From NCBI RefSeq assembly GCF_022828475.1, contig NZ_CP059557.1, forward strand, positions 3,767,470 through 3,831,469: DNA of 64,000 bases, given 5' to 3'. The stretch's first letter is position 1. Each line of letters opens with the position of its first letter. Below are positions 35,205 to 44,518 of this stretch, in pieces. The position numbers were made by a program, and so were the translations under genes. The stretch comes from Saccharopolyspora gloriosae (GTDB taxonomy: Bacteria; Actinomycetota; Actinomycetes; Mycobacteriales; Pseudonocardiaceae). The notes under the pieces were generated by a model, which worked only from the letters and a program-made list of their open reading frames with translations, did no database searches and was not told the origin of the DNA.

Positions 35205-36266
35205 TCAGCGCGGCAGCGTGCAGCCGGCCTGCTGGTTCCACGGCACCCCGGACTCGACGTCCAGCCCGCCGCGACGCGGTGTTCCGCCGTAGCCCTCGGT
35301 GCAGGGCAGCGGATCGAAGAACGTGTTCACCAACCCGAACCGGGCTCCACCGGGCTGGAAAACGGCCTCTCCCATCGCTGCCGCCTGCGGAGCGGCCACG
35401 AGCACCCGTTCCAGTTCGTCCTGGCGCTGCACGAGCACGGTCGCGGGCGTGACCAGGTTCGCGACCAGCACCCCGAGGTTCGGGTCGTTGTCCCGCAGCA
35501 CCCCGCTGACCTGCCGGGCGGCGGCGGGCGCGGCCCGCAGCAGCCCGCGCAGGTCGCCGTCGGAGGCGCGCAGCTGCTCGGCGACCAGCCGGGTGTCGGC
35601 GGCGAACGAACGCAGGAAATCCGACTGCTCGTGCTGGGTCTCCAGCACCGTGCGACCGTCCCGGAGCAGCGTCGTGATCTCCGGCATCGTGTCGGCGGCG
35701 GCGCGGGCGAACGAGCCGGTCGTGTCCAGCAGCACTTGCAGGTCGGGACCCGTGTCGGCGAGCGCGGTGCCCAGTTCGTCCACCACCGTGCGCAGCGACT
35801 CCTCCGGGACGGACGTGGCGAAGCCGTCCAGGGAGGCCAGCAGCCGCTCGGTCGGCAACGGCGTCGCGGTCCGGTCCTGGCGGATCACCGACCCCTCGGC
35901 GAGGAACGGGCCGGACCGGGTGCGCGGCCGCAGGTCCACGTACTGCTCGCCGACCGCCGAGCGGTTCGCCACCACGACGTCGACGTCCCGGGGTATCGGC
36001 GGCGCGGAGTCGTCGATCCGCACCCGAGCCTCGATCCCGTCCCTGGTCAGGCGCAGCGGCCCGACCCGGCCCACTCCGACGCCTCGATAGGTGACCTCGG
36101 CGTTGGTGAACAGCCCGCCGGAGACCGCCAGCCGCACGGCGACCTCGTAACCGCGATCGGTGAACATCCGGTCCAGCCCGGCGTACCGGCCGCCGACGTA
36201 GGTCATGCCGAGCAGGGCGATCACCACGAACACGGTCAGCTGCGTCTTGATCCGGCGGCCGATCAT
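35205..36266 (-). CDS. mceF: MceF, MlaD-domain substrate-binding protein
   Basis: A 353-aa Mce protein: N-terminal anchor (TQLTVFVVIALLGMTYVGG), MCE/MlaD domain with LFTNAEVTYRGVGVGRVGPL, then a long helical region (residues about 140-290) typical of the Mce needle, and a short C-terminus with two Cys. With the other five subunits it should form a hexameric tube that carries lipids or sterols to the YrbE permease. Overlaps mceE by four bases (ATGA). Sixth in order, hence MceF. Confidence 0.9.
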   Translation of the reverse strand: MIGRRIKTQLTVFVVIALLGMTYVGGRYAGLDRMFTDRGYEVAVRLAVSGGLFTNAEVTYRGVGVGRVGPLRLTRDGIEARVRIDDSAPPIPRDVDVVVANRSAVGEQYVDLRPRTRSGPFLAEGSVIRQDRTATPLPTERLLASLDGFATSVPEESLRTVVDELGTALADTGPDLQVLLDTTGSFARAAADTMPEITTLLRDGRTVLETQHEQSDFLRSFAADTRLVAEQLRASDGDLRGLLRAAPAAARQVSGVLRDNDPNLGVLVANLVTPATVLVQRQDELERVLVAAPQAAAMGEAVFQPGGARFGLVNTFFDPLPCTEGYGGTPRRGGLDVESGVPWNQQAGCTLPR

Positions 36267-37342
36267 CGCGGACCTGCCTGCGAACCGGGCGGCGGCGGGG
36301 CCGGGAAGTCCGGTTCGGCCTGTTGCGCCTGCCTGTTCAGCATGTCGATCGTCGCCGGGTCCAGGTCGACGGTGAGGTACGTGTTGAGGTAGTCGCCGCG
36401 CACCCCGTCCAGCACGGCGTCGGTGAACGGGTAGGTCAGCAGGATCTCCATCGCCTGCGGCAGATCCGCGCCCGAATCGGCGAGTTGCCGCAGCACCGGC
36501 CGCAGTGCGGTGAGGTCGGCCACGATGTCGTCCTGTCCACGGTGGACGGTGTCCACGGCGACCGCGGAGAGTTCGTCCATCGAGCGCAGCATGTTCACGA
36601 GTTCCTCCCGCTGTTCGGCCAGCACGCCGATGCCGGGGCCGAGGTCGTCGAGCACCCCCGCGATCTCCGCGTCGCGGGCGCGCGCGGTCGCGGCGAGCCG
36701 GTCCAGACCGTCGATGGCTCGAGTGATCTCGTCGCGGTGGCGATCCAGGTCGCCGCTGAAGCGCTCCAGCCGCCCCAGCAGTTCGTGCAGTTCCGCCTCG
36801 TTGCCCGACAGCGCCGAGTTCAGCTCCCGGCCGATGGTCTGCACCTGCCCGAGCCCGCCGCCGTTGAGCAGCATCGACAGCGCGCCGAACACCTCCTCGA
36901 CTTCGGGACTTCGGTCGGTGGCGGCGGCCGGGATGAACGCGCCGTCGCGCAGCGACTCGCCGATCGGGCCGGTGGCGCCGTCGAGCTCGACGAACTTCTC
37001 CCCCAGCAGGCTCGATTGCCGGAGCCTGGCCTGCGCGTGCGCGGGCAGCCGCACGTCACCGCGGATCATCAGCGCCACTTCGGCGTGCCAGCCGTCGGCC
37101 GAGCCGGTGATGCCGCGAACGGTGCCGACCGGGACGTCGTTGACCTTCACCGCGGATTGCGGCACCAGGTCGAGGACGTCGGCGAATTCGACCGTCACCC
37201 GGTACGGCTCGGGGCCGAGCTCGGCGCCGCCGGGCAACGGCACCTCGGAGAGACCGCTGAACCCGCACCCCGCCAACGACGGGACCAGCAGTGACGCCGC
37301 GAGCAGCAGGATCGTGTTGCGGCGCGGTCGTTTCCCGCTCAT
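36263..37342 (-). CDS. mceE: MceE, lipoprotein MlaD-domain protein
   Basis: A 359-aa Mce protein with a lipoprotein signal: LLLAASLLVPSLAGC with lipobox L-A-G-C at residues about 25-28, the hallmark of the fifth Mce subunit. The MCE domain follows (VNDVPVGTVRGITG, SSLLGEKFVEL), then a long helical part and a Pro-rich tail. Lnt (19924-21495) could N-acylate it. ATG 37342 overlaps the mceD stop by four bases. It supplies one of six strands of the transport tube. Confidence 0.92.
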   Translation of the reverse strand: MSGKRPRRNTILLLAASLLVPSLAGCGFSGLSEVPLPGGAELGPEPYRVTVEFADVLDLVPQSAVKVNDVPVGTVRGITGSADGWHAEVALMIRGDVRLPAHAQARLRQSSLLGEKFVELDGATGPIGESLRDGAFIPAAATDRSPEVEEVFGALSMLLNGGGLGQVQTIGRELNSALSGNEAELHELLGRLERFSGDLDRHRDEITRAIDGLDRLAATARARDAEIAGVLDDLGPGIGVLAEQREELVNMLRSMDELSAVAVDTVHRGQDDIVADLTALRPVLRQLADSGADLPQAMEILLTYPFTDAVLDGVRGDYLNTYLTVDLDPATIDMLNRQAQQAEPDFPAPPPPGSQAGPR

Positions 37343-38451
37343 CGGCTCGCCTCCGTGGCGTAGATCCCGCCGACGGCGGGCAGCGGCAGGGCGGGCAGTT
37401 CCGGGGAGGCGTCGCGCACCGGTTCCCATGCGGCGCCGGCCGCCCCGCAACCGCCTTCGGCGGCGGCGCACAACCGCCCTGCCGCCGAGGTGAGCTCGTT
37501 GAGGTTCGTGCGGGTGTCGAGCGTGCCGGTGTCCGGGTGGTAGGCGCCGAGCAGCCCGTCGAACGCGTCGGGCACGGTATCGAGGGTCTCCTCCAGCGCG
37601 GCGCGCTGATCGACGAGCACCTGGCTGACCGCCCGCAGATTGTCCACATTGGACTTCATCGCGCCGCGGTTGTCCTGGAGGAATCCCTGCACCAGCCCGA
37701 GTGCACCGGTGAGCTCGTGCAGCGCCGCACCGAGGTCGCCGCGTTCCGCCGCGAGCAGGCCGGCCACGTCGGCCAGCTGCCCGTTGATCCGCGTCACCTC
37801 GTCGTCGTTGGCCGCCAACATCGAGGTGAACTTCTGCAGCTCCCCCACCGTGGCGAACAGATCCTGCTCGGTCCCCGACAGCGTCTTGCCCGCTTCACCC
37901 AGGTCCCCGATCGTCTCGCGCAGCGCCGCACCGTTGCCGTCGAGCGCCGCCGCACCCGTGTCCAACAGGTCCGACACCGCGCCGCCGGAGTTCGCACCCG
38001 TCGGGCCGAGCGCGGTGAGCAGCTCGTCCAGGCCGGCGGCGAGCTGGTCGATCTCGGCGGGAGTCGCGGTGCGCTCCGGTGGGATGACCGCCCCACCGGA
38101 CAACGCCGGGCCGCCCAGGTAGGCGGGCGTGAGCTGCACGTAGCGGTCGCTGACGATCGTCGGCGCCACCACCACGGCACCCGCGGCGGCGGGCACCCGC
38201 ACCGAACCGTCCACCGCGAGCCGCACCCGCACCCGCTCACCTTCCGGCAGCACCTCCTCGACCGTGCCCACCGGGACGCCGAGCACCCGCACGTCCGAAC
38301 CGGCGTACACCCCGACCGCCGAACCGAAGTAGGCCGTGACCCGGTACGTGCCCTCCCGCGTCAGCCACCACGTCCCGGTGGCCACGAACAGGACCAGAAC
38401 GCACCCCGCGACCAGCAACCGGCGCGGCCGTCCTCGCGCGAACACGTTCAT
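37339..38451 (-). CDS. mceD: MceD, MlaD-domain protein
   Basis: A 370-aa Mce protein with an N-terminal membrane anchor (LLVAGCVLVLFVATGTWW), MCE domain (VYAGSDVRVLGVPVGTVEEV and IVSDRYVQLTP) and a long helical stalk. ATG 38451 overlaps the mceC stop (ATGA). A cysteine pair (LCAAAEGGCG) near the C-terminus may form a disulfide. Fourth in order in the operon, no break or frameshift. Confidence 0.9.
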   Translation of the reverse strand: MNVFARGRPRRLLVAGCVLVLFVATGTWWLTREGTYRVTAYFGSAVGVYAGSDVRVLGVPVGTVEEVLPEGERVRVRLAVDGSVRVPAAAGAVVVAPTIVSDRYVQLTPAYLGGPALSGGAVIPPERTATPAEIDQLAAGLDELLTALGPTGANSGGAVSDLLDTGAAALDGNGAALRETIGDLGEAGKTLSGTEQDLFATVGELQKFTSMLAANDDEVTRINGQLADVAGLLAAERGDLGAALHELTGALGLVQGFLQDNRGAMKSNVDNLRAVSQVLVDQRAALEETLDTVPDAFDGLLGAYHPDTGTLDTRTNLNELTSAAGRLCAAAEGGCGAAGAAWEPVRDASPELPALPLPAVGGIYATEASR

Positions 38452-39446
38452 CGGTCGCCTCCTGACGGTGCGCAGTCCCTGGGTGCGCCGGCGTCCTCCG
38501 GGGCCACGATGAGCCCGCACACGTAGGTGTCGACCCAGCGGCCGTTGCCCAGCGCACCGGAGATCTGCCGGTAGAACGGTCCGGCCATGGACAGGCTGCG
38601 ATCCAGCTGCCCCTGGTTGTCGCGCAGCACGGTGGTCACCCGCTCCAGTTGCTCCAATGCGGGCCGCAGCTGTTCGTTGTTGTCGCTCACCAGCCCGGAC
38701 AGTTCTGCCGACAACGCCCGAGTGCCGTCGAGCAGCGCGCTGATCGCCTCGCGCCGCGCCCGGACCTCCTCCAGCAGCCGGTTCCCGTCGCCGAGCAGCG
38801 CTTCGAACTGCGCGTTGCGGTCCGCGAGGGTGCCGCTGACCATGCGGGTGTTCGAGACCAGTTCGGCGAGCTGGGCGTCCCGTTCGGACAGGGTCCGGGA
38901 AAGTCCGGACAGCCCGTCCAGCGCGCTGCGCACCACCGGGGACGAGTCCCGGAACGTGTCCGACAGGGTGCGGAAGCTCTCCGCCAGCCCCGCGGTGTCG
39001 AGCTCGCCGACGGTGTCGGTCAATCCTCGGAACGCGTCGTTGACGTCGTAGGGCGTCACCGTGCGCCGCACCGGGATCGGTTCGTCGCGCGGTTGCGGCC
39101 GTTGGCCACGGGGTTCGAGCTGGAGGTACTTGCGGCCCAGCAGGGTGCGGATCTTGATGGCGGCCCGGCTCTCGTCCCCGACGCGGATTCCCTTGACGTG
39201 GAAGGAGACCCGCACCCGCGCACCGTCCAGCGTCACCGCGGACACGTCGCCGACCTGGACACCTGAGACGAGCACGTCGTCCCCGGCGCGCAGCCCGGCG
39301 GCCTCGGCGAAGTGGGCCTGGTAGATCGGTCCCGCCCCGATGAACGGGAGGCGATCGGAGAACGCGGTTCCCAGGGCGAGCAGCACCGCGACGACCACGG
39401 CGGCGGTGGCGAGCTTCTTCGGGTCGCGTTCGCGAAACGGCTTCAC
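38448..39446 (-). CDS. mceC: MceC, MlaD-domain protein
   Basis: A 332-aa Mce protein. The N-terminal part KPFRERDPKKLATAAVVVA carries a basic stretch and membrane helix typical of MceC. The MCE domain (AGLRAGDDVLVSGVQVGDV, TLLGRKYLQLEP) and helical stalk follow. GTG 39446 overlaps the mceB stop (GTGA), which fixes the start although the frame is open upstream. Ends with a CGLIVAPEDAGAPRDC cysteine pair, as in several Mce subunits. Confidence 0.9.
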   Translation of the reverse strand: MKPFRERDPKKLATAAVVVAVLLALGTAFSDRLPFIGAGPIYQAHFAEAAGLRAGDDVLVSGVQVGDVSAVTLDGARVRVSFHVKGIRVGDESRAAIKIRTLLGRKYLQLEPRGQRPQPRDEPIPVRRTVTPYDVNDAFRGLTDTVGELDTAGLAESFRTLSDTFRDSSPVVRSALDGLSGLSRTLSERDAQLAELVSNTRMVSGTLADRNAQFEALLGDGNRLLEEVRARREAISALLDGTRALSAELSGLVSDNNEQLRPALEQLERVTTVLRDNQGQLDRSLSMAGPFYRQISGALGNGRWVDTYVCGLIVAPEDAGAPRDCAPSGGDR

Positions 39447-40468
39447 CGCAGGCACCTCGATTCCGTCACGGGAAACCCGAGCTGTGGCGGCCCGTTGGGG
39501 GCCGGGGGCGCACCGGGGGTCGCGGCCGCGCACAGGTACAGGTTCAGCCACGACCCGTAGGAGGCGGTGCGGCCGATGGCCTCGTACTTCGCGGGAAGCC
39601 GGTCGAGGAACTCCTGGAACACCGGGGTGTTCGCGGCCAATGTCCCCGACAACCTGCCGAGTTCGGCGATGTCGCCCTTCAGCGGCTCCCTGCCCTGTTC
39701 CAGCAGTTCGGAGGTGCTGCCGGTGAGCTCGGCGAATCCGCTGATCGCGGAGCCGACGGTCTCCCGGTCGGCGGCCAGACCGGACACCAGCAGCTGAGTA
39801 TTGGTGACCAATGTGGACAGTTTTTCGTCGCGGGCGTTGACGGTGCCCAGCACGGTGTTCAGGTTGTCCACGACGCGCCCGATCACTTCGTCCTTCGCCG
39901 CCAGCGAGGCGGTCAACGAACCCACGTGCGCCAGCAGGCTTCGGACCGTGCCGCCTTCGCCTTGCAGCACCTGCACGATCTCGTAGGACAGCCGGTTGAC
40001 CTCATGCGGATCCAGCGCTTGGAACAGCGGCTTGAACCCGTTGAACAGGGCGGTCAGATCCACGGCGGGAGTGGTCCGGGCGAGCGGGATCATGCTCCCG
40101 GGACGGAGGGTTCCCGACGCCGGTTCCACACCCCGTTCGAGGGTGAGGTACCGCTGCCCCACCAAGTTCCGGTACTTGATCTTCGCTGTGGCGGAGGCGG
40201 GCAGCGTCCGCTCCCGCAGCACCGAGAACTCGACCTCCGCGACACCGTCCTCGGCCAGCCCGACGTGCTCGACCTGGCCGACGCGGACCCCGGCGACGCG
40301 CACCTCATCGCCGTCCCGCAACGAGGTCACATCCGTGAACCGCGCCGTGTACCGCGCGGTGTCACGGCTGTCCACATTGGCCATGGTGGTCGCGAGCACC
40401 GCGGTGGCCAGCACGGTGATCACCGTGAACAGCAGTCCCTTCAGCAGCGGCGGAGCCAGTCCCCTCAT
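39443..40468 (-). CDS. mceB: MceB, MlaD-domain protein
   Basis: A 341-aa Mce protein: membrane anchor (LLKGLLFTVITVLATAVLA), MCE domain (SLRDGDEVRVAGVRVGQVEHV, RNLVGQRYLTLERG) and helical stalk to about residue 300. The C-terminus has two Cys (LCAAA... and SRCLR). ATG 40468 overlaps the mceA stop by four bases. Second in order, same architecture as its neighbours. Confidence 0.9.
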   Translation of the reverse strand: MRGLAPPLLKGLLFTVITVLATAVLATTMANVDSRDTARYTARFTDVTSLRDGDEVRVAGVRVGQVEHVGLAEDGVAEVEFSVLRERTLPASATAKIKYRNLVGQRYLTLERGVEPASGTLRPGSMIPLARTTPAVDLTALFNGFKPLFQALDPHEVNRLSYEIVQVLQGEGGTVRSLLAHVGSLTASLAAKDEVIGRVVDNLNTVLGTVNARDEKLSTLVTNTQLLVSGLAADRETVGSAISGFAELTGSTSELLEQGREPLKGDIAELGRLSGTLAANTPVFQEFLDRLPAKYEAIGRTASYGSWLNLYLCAAATPGAPPAPNGPPQLGFPVTESRCLR

Positions 40469-41643
40469 CGCAGCGACACCTCCGCTCCGCGGTACACCGG
40501 GCTCAGCAGCAGGCCGCCCCACTCCGGTGCCGATTCCGGTGGCACGCCCCGCGACAGCGCGGACAGCACTCCCGCGAACCGGCCTTCCTGCGGTGAGCCG
40601 ACGCCGCCCTCCGCCGGGATCGGCGCCGAGCAGGAACCGAGCCCGCCGCCACCGCTGCCTCCCCGGACCGCGACGATGCCGAGCGAGACGTGCAGGCCCG
40701 GCTGCCCGGTGCCCGCCCCCAACGCCTCGTCCACGTCCGGCTTCAGCTCGGTGAGCCGCCGCAACAGGCACGGGTACTCCGGCGCGTGCCTGGCCAGCGA
40801 CTCCAGCGTCGGCCGCGAATCGGCCGCCAGCCGGATCACGTCGTCCCCGTGCTCCCGCAGGAACCCGCCCAAGTCGTCCGAAGTCGCCGTGAGGTCGGCG
40901 ATCAGTCCCTGCACGGCGACCCGCTGCTCGGCCACCGTCCGGCTCGTCACCGACAGATCCGACAGCGCGGCGGTCAGATCCGGCAGCACGTCGGCGTAGT
41001 CGTTCGACACCTCCGCCAGCGCGGTCAGGTCCGCCGTCAGGTTCGGCAACTCCGGCTCCACCCCGGCCAGGACCTCGTTCAGCGTGAGCAACGTCCGCCC
41101 CAGCTGCTCGCCCCGGCCGTCCAACGCCTGCGACACCGCGCTCAGCGTCGTCGCGAGCTTCTGCGGTTGCACCGCGCGCAAAGTCGGCAGCACGTCGGCG
41201 AGCACCCGCTCCAGCTCGATCGCCGAACCGGACCGGTCCTGCCCGATCCGGTCCCCCGCCGCCAGCACCGGTCCGAGCGGCTCGGCCGGCACCACCAGGC
41301 TCACGTAGCGCTCGCCGAACAAGGTCTTCGGCAGCAGCCGCGCCGTGACGTCACCGGGCAGCAGTTCGGCCTGCTCGGGCTCGATGGCCAAGTCGATCTC
41401 GGCCCCGTTGCCCGCGGTGCGGACAGCCCGAACCTCACCGACCTGCAAGCCGCGCACCTTGACCTCGGCGCCCTCGTCGAGCTGGTTGCCGACCCGGTCG
41501 GTCCGCAACGTCACCGCCACGACCGGGGTGAACGCCTTCGCGTACAGCGCCACGCTGGTGGCGAGGAACAACACCGCGCACGCCACGAACACCAGGCCCA
41601 GCAACTGGTTCCGCGCCCTGCGCAGCCGAGGACGGTGGCTCAT
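40465..41643 (-). CDS. mceA: MceA, MlaD-domain protein
   Basis: A 392-aa Mce protein: anchor (NQLLGLVFVACAVLFLATSV), MCE domain with GNQLDEGAEVKVRGLQVGEV and LFGERYVSLV, the classical MceA pattern, then a long helical stalk and a Gly/Ser-rich C-terminal part. ATG 41643 overlaps the stop of the second permease gene, placing it first of six. The strong resemblance to MceA over other subunits supports the naming of the whole set. Confidence 0.92.
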   Translation of the reverse strand: MSHRPRLRRARNQLLGLVFVACAVLFLATSVALYAKAFTPVVAVTLRTDRVGNQLDEGAEVKVRGLQVGEVRAVRTAGNGAEIDLAIEPEQAELLPGDVTARLLPKTLFGERYVSLVVPAEPLGPVLAAGDRIGQDRSGSAIELERVLADVLPTLRAVQPQKLATTLSAVSQALDGRGEQLGRTLLTLNEVLAGVEPELPNLTADLTALAEVSNDYADVLPDLTAALSDLSVTSRTVAEQRVAVQGLIADLTATSDDLGGFLREHGDDVIRLAADSRPTLESLARHAPEYPCLLRRLTELKPDVDEALGAGTGQPGLHVSLGIVAVRGGSGGGGLGSCSAPIPAEGGVGSPQEGRFAGVLSALSRGVPPESAPEWGGLLLSPVYRGAEVSLR

Positions 41644-42485
41644 CCCGCCACCTTCACCGTCGTCGTCGCGCCCCAGATGGCCAGGCTCAGGAAGAAGTCC
41701 AGCAGCGTCACGCCGACCAGCGCGGTCCGCACCGCGCCACCGACCGCGACCCCCACACCTGCCGGGCCGCCGGAGGCGCGGAAGCCGTAGTAGCAGTGCG
41801 TCAGCACCACGACGACGCTGAACAGCAGCACCTTCCCGAACGACCACAGCACGTCCTGCGGCGGCAGGAACAGCGCGAAGTAGTGGTCGTAGGTGCCTGC
41901 CGACTGGCCGAAGAAGTGCACCGTGATGGTGCGCGAAGCGAGGTACGAGGTGAGCAGCCCGATCACGTACAGCGGGATCACCGCGACGAACCCGGCGATC
42001 ATCCGGCACGTCACCAGGTACGGGAGGCTGCGCACGCCCATCACCTCCAGCGCGTCGATCTCCTCGGAGATCCGCATCGCGCCGAGCTGCGCGGTGAACC
42101 CGGAGCCCACCGTCGCCGACAACGCCAGGCCCGCCACCAGTGGCGCGATCTCCCGGGTGTTGAAGTACGCCGAGATGAACCCGGACAGCGCCGAGGTGCC
42201 GATCTGGTCGAGCGCGGCGAAACCCTGCAATCCCACGACGGTGCCGGTGAACACCGACAGCCCGACCATCACGCCGATCGTGCCGCCGATCACCGCCAGC
42301 GCTCCGCTGCCGAAGGTCACCTCCGCGAGCAACCGCATGACCTCGCGGTGATAGCGCGTCAGCGCCTTCGGGATCAGCGCCAGCGACACCAGGTAGAAGG
42401 CGAACTGGTCGCCCAGCGACTCCAGCGCGTCGCCCGGTTTCGCCGCGCTCCTGCGCAGCCGCCACATGAGAGCCACCGGGCTCAC
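41640..42485 (-). CDS. yrbEB: YrbEB-type (MlaE) ABC permease
   Basis: A 281-aa MlaE-family integral membrane protein with about five helices. RYHREVMRLLAEVTFGSGAL leads in, and LALSATVGSGFTAQLGAMRISEEIDALEVMGV is the conserved MlaE EQ-loop region contacting the MceG-like ATPase. GTG 42485 overlaps the yrbEA stop (GTGA). With YrbEA it forms the membrane pore below the Mce tube. No ATPase gene is in the operon; it is usually encoded elsewhere. Confidence 0.93.
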   Translation of the reverse strand: MSPVALMWRLRRSAAKPGDALESLGDQFAFYLVSLALIPKALTRYHREVMRLLAEVTFGSGALAVIGGTIGVMVGLSVFTGTVVGLQGFAALDQIGTSALSGFISAYFNTREIAPLVAGLALSATVGSGFTAQLGAMRISEEIDALEVMGVRSLPYLVTCRMIAGFVAVIPLYVIGLLTSYLASRTITVHFFGQSAGTYDHYFALFLPPQDVLWSFGKVLLFSVVVVLTHCYYGFRASGGPAGVGVAVGGAVRTALVGVTLLDFFLSLAIWGATTTVKVAG

Positions 42486-43291
42486 CCGACCTTCGGCGGC
42501 ACGAGCTGCAGGTACAGCACCGTGAGCACCGCGTTGACGAAGAACAACAGCAGGAACGTGATCACCACGGACTGGTTCACCGCGTCCCCGACCCCTTTCG
42601 GGCCGCCCGCCGGGTTCATGCCCCGGTACGCCGCGACCACTCCCGCGAGGAACCCGAAGATCACGGCTTTCAACTCGCTGATCCACAGGTCGGCCGGTTG
42701 CGCCAGCGCCACGAACCCCGCCAGGTACGAACCGGGGGTGCCGTTCTGCATGACCACGTTGAAGAAGTAGCCGCCCGCCACACCGACAACGCTGACGACG
42801 CCGTTGAGCAGCAGTCCCACCAACATCGCCGCCAGCACTCGCGGCACCACCAGCCGGTGGATCGGCGATACGCCCAGCACCCGCATCGCGTCCAGCTCCT
42901 CGCGGATGCTGCGCGCCCCCAGGTCGGCGCAGATCGCCGTGCCTGCGGCGCCCGCCACGATCAGCGCCGTCACCAGCGGGCTGCCCTGCTGCACGATGGC
43001 CAGCACGCTGGCCGCGCCGCTGAACGACTGCGCTCCGATCTGCTCGGTCAGCGAACCCAGCTGCAACGCGATGACCGCGCCGAACGGAATGGCCACCAGC
43101 ACCGCGGGCACGATGGACACGCTGGCAACGAACCAGAACTGGCCGACGAACTCGCGGAACTGGAAAGGCCTGCGGAACACGGCGGCCACCACGTCCAGTG
43201 CGAGCGCCAGCAGTCCGCCCGCCTGCGCCCAAGCGCGTCCCAGCGGCGCCGGCTCGACCGGTGGCGGCACCACGGCGGCGTTCTCACTCAT
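42482..43291 (-). CDS. yrbEA: YrbEA-type (MlaE) ABC permease
   Basis: A 269-aa MlaE-family permease. FQFREFVGQFWFVASVSIVPAV, ALIVAGAAGTAICADLGARSIREELDAMRVLGVSP (EQ-loop region) and the last helices match family members. ATG 43291 is preferred; a GTG one codon earlier is possible. The gene overlaps the second permease and lies 21 bases after the DUF6801-like gene, so it belongs to the same transcript. Together with YrbEB it is the import pore of the lipid transporter. Confidence 0.93.
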   Translation of the reverse strand: MSENAAVVPPPVEPAPLGRAWAQAGGLLALALDVVAAVFRRPFQFREFVGQFWFVASVSIVPAVLVAIPFGAVIALQLGSLTEQIGAQSFSGAASVLAIVQQGSPLVTALIVAGAAGTAICADLGARSIREELDAMRVLGVSPIHRLVVPRVLAAMLVGLLLNGVVSVVGVAGGYFFNVVMQNGTPGSYLAGFVALAQPADLWISELKAVIFGFLAGVVAAYRGMNPAGGPKGVGDAVNQSVVITFLLLFFVNAVLTVLYLQLVPPKVG

Positions 43292-43312
43292 CACATCGTC
43301 CGTCCTGATCGG

Positions 43313-44491
43313 TCACAACCGGGCCTGCAAATAGACCTGGGCCGTGTTGTCCGGCCCGGACACCAATCCGGTGAACAGCGGATCGAGCGGTTCCTCCGCA
43401 CCGCAGCCGCGGAATTCCGGAATGCTGAAAACGGCCGACAGGGTGCCGCCGACGAGAGGGTTGAAATTCGGATCCGAGACGAGGTGCAGCGACGCGGGCC
43501 GCGCCGTCCGGCAATCCGGTCCCGCGGCCAGCTCCACATCCCCCATCGTCACGTCTCGCAACCGGATGTCGATGTCGGCGGTGACCTCCACCTTGCCCAG
43601 CTCGATGGTCCCCACGACCGGGCCGACCGGCAGGAACTCGACCGTGGCCGTGGAGGGCACGAAGCTGAAGATCGTGAAGTAGCCCGGTACGGGCGGCAGC
43701 GTCAGCTCGCCGCTCAACTCGCCGGAGAGCACGTCGACGCTCGCCACCATCGTTCCCGGACCGAGCTTGATGTCCGAGTTCAACGCCCGCGCCCGGGACG
43801 CCCCGTTGACGTCGTAGGTGATCTGGATCGGCTCCGCGGGCAGCTGCGGTGGCGCCAGCGGGTCGGCCGGTTCGGCTTCCGGCGCCGGCTCCGGGGTGGC
43901 TTCCGGTGAGACCGGGAGGGAGAGGAGCTCCGTGGTCTCACCGGAAGCCGGTTCGCAACGCCACCGTTCACCGGGCCGCTCCGGATTGCCCGCGGCGAGG
44001 TCCAACCGCAGATCGCCCGCGGCGTAGCGGACCGGTCCCGAATCCGGCGGCGGGAGTTCCACGTGCCGCACCTCGGCGACCACCACGACCTCGCCCGCAT
44101 CGGGGAGCGGGATGGGGTGAGCGGTCAACTCCGGTGCGGCCACGATCTCGCCGCCCGCTTCGGCGACCAGGTCGAGCGCGGCCGTCCCGGAGAGCTCGGT
44201 GGCGCCGTCCTCCCGCCAGGCCGATGCCGCCTCCGCGGGCACGGTGATCCGCAACGACACTTCCTCGACCGCGACCGGTTCTCCCGCTGAGGCCACATCG
44301 GGGAAACGCGCGTCGAACTCGGCCGTGATCGGACGCGCCGCACCGTCCGGTGCGGCGCAGTTGAAGCTCAGCTCCCGGTGCACGGGACCCGCTTCGGCGG
44401 TGAACGCGTGGACCAGGGTGAACAGCACGGCGCACGCACCACTGCCTGCCACCGCGCGAAACCGATCACGTCCGGTCCACACGTCACTCAC
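43313..44491 (-). CDS. Secreted two-domain DUF6801-like protein at the head of the mce operon
   Basis: A 392-aa protein with an N-terminal signal-like segment (GSGACAVLFTLVHAFTAEA). Residues 35-180 repeat the pattern of the next upstream gene (LSFNCAAPDG..., a beta-sandwich starting with Cys, then PITAEFDARFPDVASAGEP), so this is the same DUF6801-type domain. After a Pro/Glu linker (190-225) comes a second beta-rich domain (YFTIFSFVPSTATVEFLP) with Cys pairs. GTG 44491. It lies 21 bases before yrbEA, so it is probably co-expressed with the transporter and could hold or deliver lipid outside the membrane. Confidence 0.75.
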   Translation of the reverse strand: MSDVWTGRDRFRAVAGSGACAVLFTLVHAFTAEAGPVHRELSFNCAAPDGAARPITAEFDARFPDVASAGEPVAVEEVSLRITVPAEAASAWREDGATELSGTAALDLVAEAGGEIVAAPELTAHPIPLPDAGEVVVVAEVRHVELPPPDSGPVRYAAGDLRLDLAAGNPERPGERWRCEPASGETTELLSLPVSPEATPEPAPEAEPADPLAPPQLPAEPIQITYDVNGASRARALNSDIKLGPGTMVASVDVLSGELSGELTLPPVPGYFTIFSFVPSTATVEFLPVGPVVGTIELGKVEVTADIDIRLRDVTMGDVELAAGPDCRTARPASLHLVSDPNFNPLVGGTLSAVFSIPEFRGCGAEEPLDPLFTGLVSGPDNTAQVYLQARL

Positions 44492-44518
44492 CTCTCAGCT
44501 CGTCGCGGAACGTGCGGT